Assembly (NCBI RefSeq): GCF_016584105.1
Contig: NZ_NRSM01000010.1
Location: 52,432 to 116,431 of the forward strand
Source of the DNA: Ectothiorhodospira shaposhnikovii
GTDB lineage: Bacteria; Pseudomonadota; Gammaproteobacteria; Ectothiorhodospirales; Ectothiorhodospiraceae
Length of the DNA stretch: 64,000 nucleotides
Reading direction: 5' to 3'
Shown: one piece after another, positions 39,383 through 47,549 of the stretch
Numbering within the stretch: position 1 is the stretch's first letter
How the letters are laid out: the number at the start of each line of letters is the position of its first letter
Made by a program: the position numbers and the translations under genes
The notes under the pieces: generated by a model
Seen by the model: the letters and a program-made list of their open reading frames with translations, nothing else
What the model was told of the DNA's origin: nothing
Databases searched by the model: none

Positions 39383-40135
39383 TCACAGGGTAGGAATGAT
39401 GTTCTCCAGCAGGGTACGAACATTCACCATGCCCTCGGCCACGTTGCGATCCACCTCCTCCATGGTGATCTCGCCCTGGCCTTCCCCGCGACCGGCGGCC
39501 CAGTTGGCCACCACGGCACAGGTGGCGTAGCACAGCTCCAGTTCCCGGGCCAGGGCCGCCTCGGGCATGCCGGTCATGCCCACGATGTCGCAGCCATCCC
39601 GCTCCAGGCGGTTGACCTCCGCAGCAGTCTCCAGCCGTGGCCCCTGGGTCGCCCCATAGGTGCCACGGTCCACGAAATCCAGCCCGATCCCGCGCGCCCC
39701 CTGGATCAGCGCCTGACGCAGTTCTTCACAGTAGGGATAGGTGAAATCCACATGGGTGACATGGCTCAGATCCGCCTCGAACAGGGTATGGGCGCGGGAC
39801 CAGGTGTAGTCGATGATCTGGTCGGGAAACACCATCCGGGGTGGTGCCATCTCCGAAGTGATGCCACCCACCGCGGCCACCGCCACGACCCGGCGGATGC
39901 CGGCATTTTTCAGCGCCCACAGGTTCGCGCGGTAGTTGATCCGGTGGGGTGGAATGGTATGCCCATATCCATGACGGGCCAGGAACATGACCTCGCGACC
40001 GGCCAGCACACCATGGGTGATGGGGCCAGAAGGCTCGCCATAGGGGGTGTGCATCACCTCGCGACGGGTGATCTCCAGGCCCTTGAGGGAAGTCAGTCCG
40101 GTGCCGCCGATGATGGCGATGGTGGTATCAGTCAT
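39383..40135 (-). CDS. S-methyl-5'-thioinosine phosphorylase (MTAP family)
   Basis: Phosphorolysis of methylthioinosine (or methylthioadenosine) to a purine base and 5-methylthioribose-1-phosphate. Family motifs AIIGGTGLT, MFLARHGYGHTIPPHRINYRAN, TQGPRLETAAEVNRLERDG and DIVGMTGMPEAALAREL are present. The last segments closely follow the Pseudomonas methylthioinosine phosphorylase as I recall it, so hypoxanthine release is preferred over adenine. Next to hpt, which would recycle hypoxanthine. ATG 40135 starts directly at the fold. Confidence 0.88.
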   Translation of the reverse strand: MTDTTIAIIGGTGLTSLKGLEITRREVMHTPYGEPSGPITHGVLAGREVMFLARHGYGHTIPPHRINYRANLWALKNAGIRRVVAVAAVGGITSEMAPPRMVFPDQIIDYTWSRAHTLFEADLSHVTHVDFTYPYCEELRQALIQGARGIGLDFVDRGTYGATQGPRLETAAEVNRLERDGCDIVGMTGMPEAALARELELCYATCAVVANWAAGRGEGQGEITMEEVDRNVAEGMVNVRTLLENIIPTL

Positions 40136-40162
40136 GGGGTCCTCATTGGATGCAACAGGCGA

Positions 40163-40187
40163 GGCAGCATCCCTGCGGGATGCTGCC
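40163..40187. other. Strong 11-base-pair hairpin between hpt and the phosphorylase gene
   Basis: GGCAGCATCCC-TGC-GGGATGCTGCC is a perfect inverted repeat in the 107-base gap. There is no U-run on either strand, so it may be an RNA processing or stability element within the hpt-phosphorylase transcript. Confidence 0.5.
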
Positions 40188-40242
40188 CGGGGAATTTCAG
40201 GGGCGGTCACTGGCCCGGAAAAGGCACATCGGGTCAGGGATT

Positions 40243-40800
40243 TCAGCAACCCTTCACGGCATAGATGCCGGGGGCATTGCGCAGGTATTCCTTATAGTCC
40301 ATCCCGTAACCGAAGACATAACGGTCTTCCACCTCCACTCCCAGGTAGTCGGCCTCAAGCCCCGGCACCCGCCGGTCATGGTGCTTGAGCACCAGCGCCG
40401 CGGACAGGACCTGACCGGCCCCCTCTTCACGGCAGTAATCCAGGATGCCCGCCAGGGTATGGCCCTCGTCCAGGATGTCGTCCAGCACCAGGACCGTACG
40501 ACCCTTGAGCGAAGTCTGCGGTTTCACCAGCCAGTGCAGTTCCTCGCCGCCGGTAAGGGCGCCCCGGTACCGGGTCGCATGGAGATAGTCCACCTGCAGG
40601 GGAAAATGCAGACGGGTCAACAAATGACCGGCGGCCACCACGCCGCCGGTCATGACACACAATATCAAGGGATTGCTGTCCGCCAGATCACGGGTGATGG
40701 CCTCGGCCATGCGGTCCATGGCCGCCTCCACCTGTTCACGCGGCACGAGGCAGTCAGCCTCGGCCAGGACCTGTTTCACATGCTCCGGAGTCACAGACAT
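40243..40800 (-). CDS. hpt: Hypoxanthine-guanine phosphoribosyltransferase
   Basis: Purine salvage enzyme transferring phosphoribose from PRPP to hypoxanthine or guanine. The PRPP loop is VLVLDDILDEGHTLAGIL; the second family segment is LKHHDRRVPGLEADYLGVEV. 185 residues. It belongs to the 'hypoxanthine-guanine phosphoribosyltransferase' subgroup found beside nagZ in other gammaproteobacteria and feeds on the base released by the neighbouring phosphorylase. Confidence 0.92.
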   Translation of the reverse strand: MSVTPEHVKQVLAEADCLVPREQVEAAMDRMAEAITRDLADSNPLILCVMTGGVVAAGHLLTRLHFPLQVDYLHATRYRGALTGGEELHWLVKPQTSLKGRTVLVLDDILDEGHTLAGILDYCREEGAGQVLSAALVLKHHDRRVPGLEADYLGVEVEDRYVFGYGMDYKEYLRNAPGIYAVKGC

Positions 40801-40840
40801 GGCAACCCTTTCTTGTTTTGACGGAAAGATCTAGAAAGAT

Positions 40841-41209
40841 CTAGTAAGTGAATGTCACGGTATCATCATCCATGGCCTGGCCGATCACGTAGGCGCCGCC
40901 CACGGTTTCCTCGATCTCGGGAATCAGATCATTCCCCCACAGATCCAGGGTGGGCGTGCAGACCTTGAAGTGCGCACCGGCCTCATGGGCGTCCTTGATG
41001 AAATCATACACCGACTTGGTGCTCCCCTCCTGCACGAACAGGTTCTCGGCCACGCCCTTCTTCGCCAGTTCACCGGCGCGGCCGGTCATGATCACCTCCA
41101 CCTCGTATTCCATGGCGGCGGCCACGGTGGCCTGGAAGAAGGGGGCCCCCAGCTCGGAGGGGTTTTTGGGATCGGTATTGACCATGATGATCAGTAACTT
41201 GTCGGCCAT
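40841..41209 (-). CDS. DsrE-family sulfur-relay protein
   Basis: 122-residue soluble protein with the DsrE/peroxiredoxin-like fold: KLLIIMVNTDPKNPSELGAPFFQA, AMEYEVEVIMTGRAG, and one conserved cysteine in FKVCTPTLDLWG. DsrE relatives carry persulfide in sulfur oxidation and tRNA thiolation. No dsr or rhodanese-tusA genes are adjacent. Its presence is consistent with a sulfur-oxidising lifestyle but does not prove it. Confidence 0.8.
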   Translation of the reverse strand: MADKLLIIMVNTDPKNPSELGAPFFQATVAAAMEYEVEVIMTGRAGELAKKGVAENLFVQEGSTKSVYDFIKDAHEAGAHFKVCTPTLDLWGNDLIPEIEETVGGAYVIGQAMDDDTVTFTY

Positions 41210-41335
41210 TATCTTGCGTCTCCTCGGGTGGCATAACCTTATGTTGCAAAGGCATTATAGGCACCGAATTCCAGGCCCCACAATCTATAAGAACCGCTTA
41301 TTCCGGGATCAGTCACGGGCGCGGGAACAGGCCCC

Positions 41336-42382
41336 TCAGACCGGCAATCCCAAGTTTTGATCATCATCCAACGCCCGGGCAAGGCGAACCGCCGCCTCCC
41401 ATTCCGGATCAGCTTCCAGCCCGGACCAGGACGGGGCACGACGCCCATGCATGCGGGCCAGGCGAGCCATGGAAGCCGGATCTGCATGTCCCTCCAGGGC
41501 ATCAAGTACCTGCAGGGCGCCCTCCGGGTGATTACAGACCAGCACCATGTCGCAACCTGCCTCAAGGGCCAGACGGGCACGCCGGGGAAAATCACCGAAA
41601 CTCTCCGTGGCGGCCATGCTCAGGTCATCGCTGAAGATAGCCCCCTTGAAACCCAGGCGTCCGCGCAGCACACGCTGCAGCCAGATGGGGGAAAAACCCG
41701 CGGGTAAATCATCCACCTGGTCGTAGACCACATGGGCAGGCATGATGCCGGCGATGCCCTCCCTCACCAGCCGGTCAAAGGGCTGGAGATCATCATGCAG
41801 GATCCGGTCGAACGGCCGGTGATCCACCGGCAGGGCCAGATGGGAATCCGCCTGCACCCCACCATGTCCCGGAAAGTGCTTGCCCACGGCTTCCATGCCC
41901 GCCGCCCGCATGCCGGCCACGACCTGATGCCCGAGTTCGCCCACCACCTCGGGACGACGGTGAAAGGCCCGGTCACCGATCACGCCGCTGCAGCCGTGGG
42001 CCAGATCCAGCACCGGGGCAAAGCTGAAATCCACCCCCACTGCACGCAGTTCCGCCGCCAGCAGCCAGCCCAGGCTCCGGGCCGCACGGCGGGCAGCCGC
42101 CCGATCACGATCATGCAGGGAACCCAGGGCGGCCATGGCCGGCAAATGGGTGAACCCTTCCCGGAACCGTTGCACCCTGCCCCCCTCGTGGTCCACCGCC
42201 ACCAGCAGATGGGGATCCCGCAAGGCATGGATCTCGGCCACCAGCGTCATGAGCTGCTCGCGGGATTCGAAATTGCGGGTAAACAGGATCACGCCCCCGA
42301 CCCCGGGGCGTTTCAATAACTGCCGCTCCCGGTCCGTCATGGACGTGCCTTCCAGATCCACCATCACAGGCCCAAGGGGCAT
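41336..42382 (-). CDS. nagZ: Beta-N-acetylhexosaminidase NagZ
   Basis: Cytoplasmic glycoside hydrolase family 3 enzyme removing GlcNAc from anhydromuropeptides in cell-wall recycling. Family motifs: MVDLEGTSMTDRE, VAVDHEGGRVQRF, and the His-Asp loop VGKHFPGHGGVQADSHLALP with the NagZ general acid histidine. ATG 42382 gives 348 residues, the usual length; longer frames upstream are non-homologous. Confidence 0.94.
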   Translation of the reverse strand: MPLGPVMVDLEGTSMTDRERQLLKRPGVGGVILFTRNFESREQLMTLVAEIHALRDPHLLVAVDHEGGRVQRFREGFTHLPAMAALGSLHDRDRAAARRAARSLGWLLAAELRAVGVDFSFAPVLDLAHGCSGVIGDRAFHRRPEVVGELGHQVVAGMRAAGMEAVGKHFPGHGGVQADSHLALPVDHRPFDRILHDDLQPFDRLVREGIAGIMPAHVVYDQVDDLPAGFSPIWLQRVLRGRLGFKGAIFSDDLSMAATESFGDFPRRARLALEAGCDMVLVCNHPEGALQVLDALEGHADPASMARLARMHGRRAPSWSGLEADPEWEAAVRLARALDDDQNLGLPV

Positions 42383-42804
42383 GACGCACACTCTCCCGGC
42401 TCGGAAAGCAGGGATTGTAACCAAATCCTTGCCGGTTTCACGGCATTGGATGAAGAAAGCCGAAGACAAAAAAACGGGGCGCCGAAGCACCCCGCAAGCA
42501 GGAGGAGTAAACGATGACCGACATGACCAATAGGGCTGAATGTCAGACAATTTTTAAAAAGCATGAAACGTGCCATAAAAAAACACCGGCGCAGGGCGTT
42601 CAATACGTCAAAAGACAGAAAAATCCGCCCTCCAGATAGGCAGGCCGGAAAAACACGCTCCAATCTGGTGCAAGGCGCCAGCCAGCTTTCACGCCCCTGT
42701 TTTGTGACCGATGCAATATCTTTCGGGGAGATACTATGGATACTTAATGTCTCCTGTTAAAATTCAATTCCCAATCCCATCACCCAGCTTGACCGGAGGT
42801 TCCA
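42383..42804. other. 422-base gap between nagZ and the lipoprotein gene
   Basis: Contains no convincing protein gene. It is more AT-rich than its surroundings, with several T-runs on the minus strand and one clear minus-strand intrinsic terminator (see that entry) that has no ORF in front of it. The right end must contain the promoter and leader of the lipoprotein gene; AGGAGGAG at 42499 is followed by only a short open frame. Confidence 0.6.
42468..42495 (-). terminator. Orphan intrinsic terminator (UUCG loop)
   Basis: On the minus strand CGGGGTGC-TTCG-GCGCCCCG forms an eight-pair stem with a UUCG tetraloop followed by TTTTTTT. It is a textbook intrinsic terminator for a minus-strand transcript starting somewhere in 42500-42800, where no protein gene is evident. 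It precedes nagZ, so it also insulates that operon. Confidence 0.8.
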
Positions 42805-43101
42805 ATGCAGAAAGGAATGTTCAAAGTGGCCATGGCTTCAGCAGCGGTCCTGACGCTGGTGTTGACCACGGGCTGTGCCACGACCAAGAACCTGGAAGAA
42901 AACCGCCAGATGATCGACAACGTCAAGGTCACCAGTGATCAGGCACTGAGGACCGCCAATGACGCCAAGGCCAGTGCCGACCAGGCCAACCGCACCGCCA
43001 ACGAAGCCGATCGCAAGGCTGATCGCGCCCTGCAGGAAAATGCCCGCCTGCGCGAGATGATCGAGCGCATGGAGCGTACCTACCAGCGCCCTGGCAAGTA
43101 A
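42805..43101 (+). CDS. Lpp/OprI-like outer-membrane lipoprotein
   Basis: 98-residue lipoprotein. Signal peptide with lipobox LTTGC (C24 lipidated), then a long alanine-rich heptad coiled coil (ADQANRTANEADRKADRALQ) as in murein lipoprotein and Pseudomonas OprI, ending KTYQRPGK-like (TYQRPGK) with a terminal lysine that could be linked to peptidoglycan. GGAGG upstream at 42795. Followed by a strong terminator, so it is a monocistronic, probably abundant transcript. Confidence 0.88.
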   Translation: MQKGMFKVAMASAAVLTLVLTTGCATTKNLEENRQMIDNVKVTSDQALRTANDAKASADQANRTANEADRKADRALQENARLREMIERMERTYQRPGK

Positions 43102-43159
43102 TTCCCTCCCCGGATTTTCGCAGCGCTGACCTTGAGGTCGGCGACTGCCCGCCCCTGAT

Positions 43160-43194
43160 GAAAGCCCGCCTTATGGCGGGCTTTCCTTTTATAC
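43160..43194 (+). terminator. Intrinsic terminator of the lipoprotein gene
   Basis: AAAGCCCGCC-TTAT-GGCGGGCTTT (43161-43184) is a perfect 10-pair stem followed by CCTTTTAT. Located 60 bases after the stop codon. Confidence 0.9.
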
Positions 43195-43259
43195 CTCACC
43201 AAAACCACACCGGATTGCGGCAAACACCGGATCATGGTTTGACAGATCGCAAAAAAATA

Positions 43260-43278
43260 AATGAGAATAAGAACAATT
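43260..43278 (+). promoter_or_regulatory. Possible Fur box upstream of the TonB receptor
   Basis: AATGAGAATAAGAACAATT in an AT-rich stretch about 120 bases before the receptor start. The left arm AATGAGAAT matches the common Fur site half exactly; the right arm is degenerate. Iron regulation is expected for such receptors. Confidence 0.4.
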
Positions 43279-43400
43279 GTGAATTTTCAGTGGGGATCGC
43301 GGTTGTGATCTTCCTTTCCACAACCCAGACCGCAAGCCAGCCAATCCCCCTGAGGGCCTAGCCAGCCAGCATTACCTTGAATCTCACAGGGGAAGCATCC

Positions 43401-45488
43401 GTGCCCAATATATGCCAAGCAACCGGCGGCATGCCGGATCGACTCAGATTGACCGCACTGGCCACCGGGGTTTCCATGGCTCTTGCCATTGGTGGTGCCT
43501 CAACCGCCATGGCACAGCAATCCACATTCAACCTGCCACGTATTGACGTAGTCGGCCAGACCGATGCCGACATCGCCCGCCAACCCGGGGCCGTTAATAA
43601 AGTGACTCGGGAAGAGCTTGAACTGTGGCAGCCTCTGTCCACGGAAGACGCACTGCGGCGTGTTCCCGGCATCAGCATCAAAAAGGAAGAAGAATCCGCA
43701 GTGATCGCTAATATCGGCATTCGTGGCCTAAGCGCCGCCGACTACAAGACCCTCATTCTGGAAGATGGTGTGCCGGTGGCACCGGGGTTGTTCGTAGGTA
43801 ACGGTCGCTACTATAACCCCCGCATCCAGCGCATGGAGGGTATCGAGATCCTCAAGGGCCCGGCGGCCCTGCGTTACGGCCCCAACACCATCGGCGGCGT
43901 GATCAATTATTTGACCAAAGAACCCGAGGACGGCGTGAGCATCAGTGGCCGGATCGGCTCCCATAACCTGCGCGAATCCACGGTAGAACTTGGCGGCAGC
44001 GCACCCTCGGGGGATGCTCGCCTAGGCGCCGTGGTGACATGGGCGGAAAGCGACGGCTTCATGGACAAGGGTTATCGGATGTCCGACGTCATGGTCAAGG
44101 GTGGCATGGCTGTTGGCGAAAACCAGTGGGTGAGCATGAAATTCAGCCACTATGACAATGACGCCAATATTTCCTATCGCGGCCTCTTCCTTGATGCCTA
44201 TAAGTCGGGGGCGGACTATAACCCGGCACCGGATGACTGGTTCCTGACTGAGCGTCAGTCCTTCGATGTAAACCACGAATGGCTGATCAGCAATACCATG
44301 CGCCTGAATACGCTGGTGTACTGGAGCCAGATGTACCGTGACTACTGGCGTTACGGGGTCAACCAAGCGGATTCCGTGGCCGCCGGCCGCTGGATCTATA
44401 CCGACGCCGTCACGGGTAATAACCGCGCCTTTGAACGGATTGGCCTGGATACCCGCCTGAAAATTGATCACAACAGCTTCGGCATGCAGAACGAGGCGGA
44501 AATCGGCCTGCGCTTTATGGACGAAAGCATGACCGACCAGCGTGTCAGAGCCATCCGGGCTCAACCGCGTCACGGAAACGTCGACAGAAATGAAAAACAG
44601 ACTGCCCAGAGCCTGGCGGTATTTGCAGAAAATCGTTTCCTGGTCAATGAACGACTGGCCATCACGCCCGGTCTTCGCATCGAGACTTACGAGCAGAAAC
44701 GGGATGACAGGGTCGATAATGATAACGATGGCACCTCTCGCAACACCGAGGTGCTGCCGGGTATCGGCGCCACATTCCAGTATTCTCCCCAAGTTCAGTA
44801 CTACGGCGGCATCTACAAGGCGTTCTCGCCGCCACTCAACAACCAGTCCATCGTCGACGGCGTGGACCAGAAACTGGATGCGGAAAACTCCATCAACCTG
44901 GAAATCGGCGTCCGGGCACATCATGGCAATCTGCGGTATGAACTCACCGCCTTCCACATGGATTTTGACAACCAGATCACCCCTGCCGTGAGCGGCAATC
45001 TGGCCAATGCCAATGCCGGCAGCACCCTGCATCAGGGTCTGGAAGCGACGATGGGATATCAGTGGCACAATGGGTTCAGCCTGGATGCCAACGTCACCTA
45101 CATACCGACGGCCGAATACCGGGAAAACCGAGGCGGTGGCATTGACAAGGGCAATCGCCTTCCCTACTCACCGGAGTTGATGGCCAATGTCACTCTGGGC
45201 TATGCGGCAGGCCCCATCAGAACCGCCCTGTCGGGCAACTATGTCGGCAAGCAATATGGTGATGGTACGAACACCAGGGAAATCACGCCAGTCTCGGGTA
45301 TCTGGGGTGGTGAAATTCCCAGCTACCATACCTTCGATTTGACGGGCCTGTACGACGTGAGCAGCCAGTTCACAGTCTTTGGTGCCATCAAAAACCTGAC
45401 CGACGAACGCTATATCGGCGGACTGCGACAGGGAATCTATGTGGGACCGGAGCGTAGCTTTGAATTGGGTGCACGCTATCGCTTCTAA
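43401..45488 (+). CDS. TonB-dependent siderophore receptor (FecA-like)
   Basis: Outer-membrane gated barrel of about 695 residues. Signal peptide core RLTALATGVSMALAIGGA ends AMA-QQ. The plug domain holds VNKVTREELELWQPLSTEDALRRVPGI, ANIGIRGLSAADYKTLILEDG and GPAALRYGPNTIGGVINYLT; barrel strands follow and the protein ends in phenylalanine (ELGARYRF). The overall plug pattern is closest to FecA-type receptors for iron chelates. GTG 43401 has a strong AGGGGAAG ribosome site; TTG 43377 and ATG 43431 are alternatives. hemP lies convergent just downstream. No FecIR regulators are present. Confidence 0.9.
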   Translation: MPNICQATGGMPDRLRLTALATGVSMALAIGGASTAMAQQSTFNLPRIDVVGQTDADIARQPGAVNKVTREELELWQPLSTEDALRRVPGISIKKEEESAVIANIGIRGLSAADYKTLILEDGVPVAPGLFVGNGRYYNPRIQRMEGIEILKGPAALRYGPNTIGGVINYLTKEPEDGVSISGRIGSHNLRESTVELGGSAPSGDARLGAVVTWAESDGFMDKGYRMSDVMVKGGMAVGENQWVSMKFSHYDNDANISYRGLFLDAYKSGADYNPAPDDWFLTERQSFDVNHEWLISNTMRLNTLVYWSQMYRDYWRYGVNQADSVAAGRWIYTDAVTGNNRAFERIGLDTRLKIDHNSFGMQNEAEIGLRFMDESMTDQRVRAIRAQPRHGNVDRNEKQTAQSLAVFAENRFLVNERLAITPGLRIETYEQKRDDRVDNDNDGTSRNTEVLPGIGATFQYSPQVQYYGGIYKAFSPPLNNQSIVDGVDQKLDAENSINLEIGVRAHHGNLRYELTAFHMDFDNQITPAVSGNLANANAGSTLHQGLEATMGYQWHNGFSLDANVTYIPTAEYRENRGGGIDKGNRLPYSPELMANVTLGYAAGPIRTALSGNYVGKQYGDGTNTREITPVSGIWGGEIPSYHTFDLTGLYDVSSQFTVFGAIKNLTDERYIGGLRQGIYVGPERSFELGARYRF

Positions 45489-45502
45489 ATCGCTGTAAAC
45501 CT

Positions 45503-45545
45503 GAGCACCCGGCCCTGCCCCATAGAGAAGTAGGGCCGGGTGCCT
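45503..45545. terminator. Inverted repeat shared by convergent receptor and hemP genes
   Basis: GCACCCGGCCCT (45504-45515) and AGGGCCGGGTGC (45532-45543) form a perfect 12-pair stem with a 16-base loop in the 72-base convergent gap. Probably a bidirectional transcript end, without a clear U-run. Confidence 0.55.
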
Positions 45546-45560
45546 TGCCTATCTCTCCTT

Positions 45561-45761
45561 TCACTTGGTCAGAATCAATTTCCCCTTACTGGTGACCCGC
45601 AGGGTATAGATCTCACCCTGGTGCTTGATCCGCAACTGGCGATGCCCCTCCAGCAGTTCCGTACTGGAAAGCAACCTGCCTCCCAGGGGAGACGCCGGTT
45701 CCGCGTATACCTCCTGCACTCCCTTCCCTACGGTCAAATGGTGTTTCTGCTCCTGGTTCAT
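45561..45761 (-). CDS. hemP: Hemin uptake protein HemP
   Basis: 66-residue basic protein. C-terminal half GRLLSSTELLEGHRQLRIKHQGEIYTLR (conserved core LLxGxxxLxIxHxGExYxLRxT) and ending GKLILTK matches the HemP family, whose members are Fur-regulated and in some proteobacteria activate the heme receptor gene. Position next to a TonB receptor and beneath a good Fur box fits this. Confidence 0.88.
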   Translation of the reverse strand: MNQEQKHHLTVGKGVQEVYAEPASPLGGRLLSSTELLEGHRQLRIKHQGEIYTLRVTSKGKLILTK

Positions 45762-45840
45762 CAGGACACTCTCTCTGCGTCAGGGTCCAGGCAGCCGCAC
45801 GCGGCGACCGGACCGTATTCAATCAACTGGCAGAGGATTG

Positions 45841-45863
45841 TTATTGATAATCGTTATTATTGT
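45841..45863 (-). promoter_or_regulatory. Fur box upstream of hemP
   Basis: TTATTGATAATCGTTATTATTG contains GATAAT repeats in the arrangement of the 19-base Fur consensus (GATAATGATAATCATTATC). It lies 80 bases upstream of the hemP start, within 30 bases of the 3' end of the GGDEF gene. Confidence 0.7.
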
Positions 45864-45887
45864 CAAACTCCCTGCGATCCGGAATCA

Positions 45888-47162
45888 TTACGGCTCCATA
45901 CGGACCTGATCCCTGCCCGAAAATTTGGCTTCATACAGCAACCGATCGGCCCGGGCCAGCATGTCCTCCAGACCGCTTCCCGGATGAGTCACCACCCCCA
46001 GACTCGCACTGAGCGGCACACTGGTACCCTTGATGGTCACATCCAGAGCGGCGATCTCGGCCCGAAGTTTCTCTGCCAGCAGCCAGGCCTCGTGACCATC
46101 CATGTTCTGGGCCACGACACAGAACTCCTCCCCTCCGTAACGGGCCACGATATCGGAACTGCGGGTGATTCCGAGCAGATGACGGGCTACCTTTCTGAGC
46201 ACCTCATCCCCCCCGAAATGACCAAAACGGTCATTGACACCCTTGAAATGATCCAGATCCATCAGGATCACCGCCAGTCCCTGGCCGGTCCTTACAGAGG
46301 CATCGAACAGCATCCGACCGGCATCAGCCAGATACCGGCGATTGTAAAGCCCCGTCAGCGGGTCCCGGTTGGCATTCTCCTCCATATCCCGGATCAGCTC
46401 GATCAGCTCCACGTTCTGATTCACGCGAACGAAGAATTCCTCTTCCAGAAAGGGACGATTGATGAAGTCATTGGCACCCGCCTTGAGCAGTCGGGCGGAG
46501 AGCATGCCCGATCCATAGTTGGACATGCCGATGATGCAGAGATGACTGCGGGAATAACGCTGACGGATACGGCCGATGAGTGCGACGCCGTCCATGCCCG
46601 GCATGTTCTGGTCGCACAGGACCAGCCGGATATCCTCGTGCTGCTCCAGCTGTGCCAGGGCCGAGATACCGTCCCGGGCCTCCCGCAGGCGATAACCGTA
46701 ACGACGCAGCAATTCCATGAGATAGGCACGGGCGGAATTGGAATCATCCACCACCAGCACACTGATATGGCGATTCCGGTAGATACGCTCCACCGTGCGC
46801 ACCACATGCTCGATCTCGGACGGGTTGGTCTTGTTCACATAGTCCACGATGCCCATGTCCATGAGGCCGTCCCGCTCGTTGTCGTTGAGACCGGCGGTCA
46901 GCACCAGAGCCGGCACGCCCTGGGACATGACCCAGGGCACCACCTCTCCATCTGGAGCATCGGGCAGATTGAGATCGAGCACCGCCAGGAACAGTGATTC
47001 CTTGCGGGCCAGCACGATCTTGCGAGCTTCATCCAGAGTGCCGGCCACCTCGACCGTCACACCTTCGATAAGACCGATGCGATCCGCCAACAGACCAGCC
47101 ACGGAGCGGCTGTCTTCCACGACCAGCAGGGTATGCCCCCGCTTGTCCACGTCACTTGCCAT
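45888..47162 (-). CDS. Diguanylate cyclase with two receiver domains (REC-REC-GGDEF)
   Basis: 424 residues. First receiver about 10-130 (HTLLVVEDSRSVAGLL, phosphosite in VLDLNLPDA); second about 133-255 (ISVLVVDDSNSARAYLMELL, phosphosite in LVLCDQNMPG); GGDEF domain about 262-424 with DPLTGLYNRRYL and active site RYGGEEFCVV. The RxxD inhibitory site is absent just before it. Synthesises cyclic di-GMP under control of unknown histidine kinases; resembles PleD architecture. No kinase gene lies nearby. Confidence 0.93.
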   Translation of the reverse strand: MASDVDKRGHTLLVVEDSRSVAGLLADRIGLIEGVTVEVAGTLDEARKIVLARKESLFLAVLDLNLPDAPDGEVVPWVMSQGVPALVLTAGLNDNERDGLMDMGIVDYVNKTNPSEIEHVVRTVERIYRNRHISVLVVDDSNSARAYLMELLRRYGYRLREARDGISALAQLEQHEDIRLVLCDQNMPGMDGVALIGRIRQRYSRSHLCIIGMSNYGSGMLSARLLKAGANDFINRPFLEEEFFVRVNQNVELIELIRDMEENANRDPLTGLYNRRYLADAGRMLFDASVRTGQGLAVILMDLDHFKGVNDRFGHFGGDEVLRKVARHLLGITRSSDIVARYGGEEFCVVAQNMDGHEAWLLAEKLRAEIAALDVTIKGTSVPLSASLGVVTHPGSGLEDMLARADRLLYEAKFSGRDQVRMEP

Positions 47163-47549
47163 GAATCACCTTGGGATGCTCTGAATACGTCATGCGGGCG
47201 CATGCGGGAATCCAGCATCAGGTAGCACAAAGTAAAACCGCCTCTGTTCGTCATTCCCGCGCACGCGGGAATCCCGCGGGCCTGGGGTGCATGTCCTCGG
47301 AAAGATCCGTCATTCCCGCGCACGCGGGAATCCCGCCGCGGGCTGCCGCAATTCCCGCCCCCTCGCCTCGCGGGAGTCACAACGGGAGAACTGTTCCGGG
47401 AGTGACGACAGAAGACTTGCTCGGTATTGCCCTTGCATCGCACGGTATCGGGTACCGGACGAACCTGATCCCTATATTAGATCAAGTATCAGATCAGAAG
47501 TGACAGACAATCGCCGCGGGAGGCCGTAGTCCCGGAACAGTGATCGGCA
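47163..47549. repeat. 387-base gap with REP-like palindromes
   Basis: Holds no gene. Two copies of TCATTCCCGCGCACGCGGGAATCC (core ATTCCCGCGCACGCGGGAA at 47253-47271 and 47311-47329) lie 58 bases apart in the same orientation, with partial copies at 47190-47212 and 47363-47400. AT-rich TATATTAGATCAAGTATCAGATC at 47472 includes a small direct repeat (core ATCAGATC/ATTAGATC). Confidence 0.75.

Noticed and set aside
40821..40845. Direct repeat of AAAGATCTAG at the end of the DsrE-like gene
   Set aside because: Only two short copies that duplicate the stop-codon region; no sign of function.
42364..42663. Minus-strand 99-codon frame across the orphan terminator
   Set aside because: It reads through the terminator hairpin (LAGCFGAPFF) and overlaps the nagZ start; no homology pattern.
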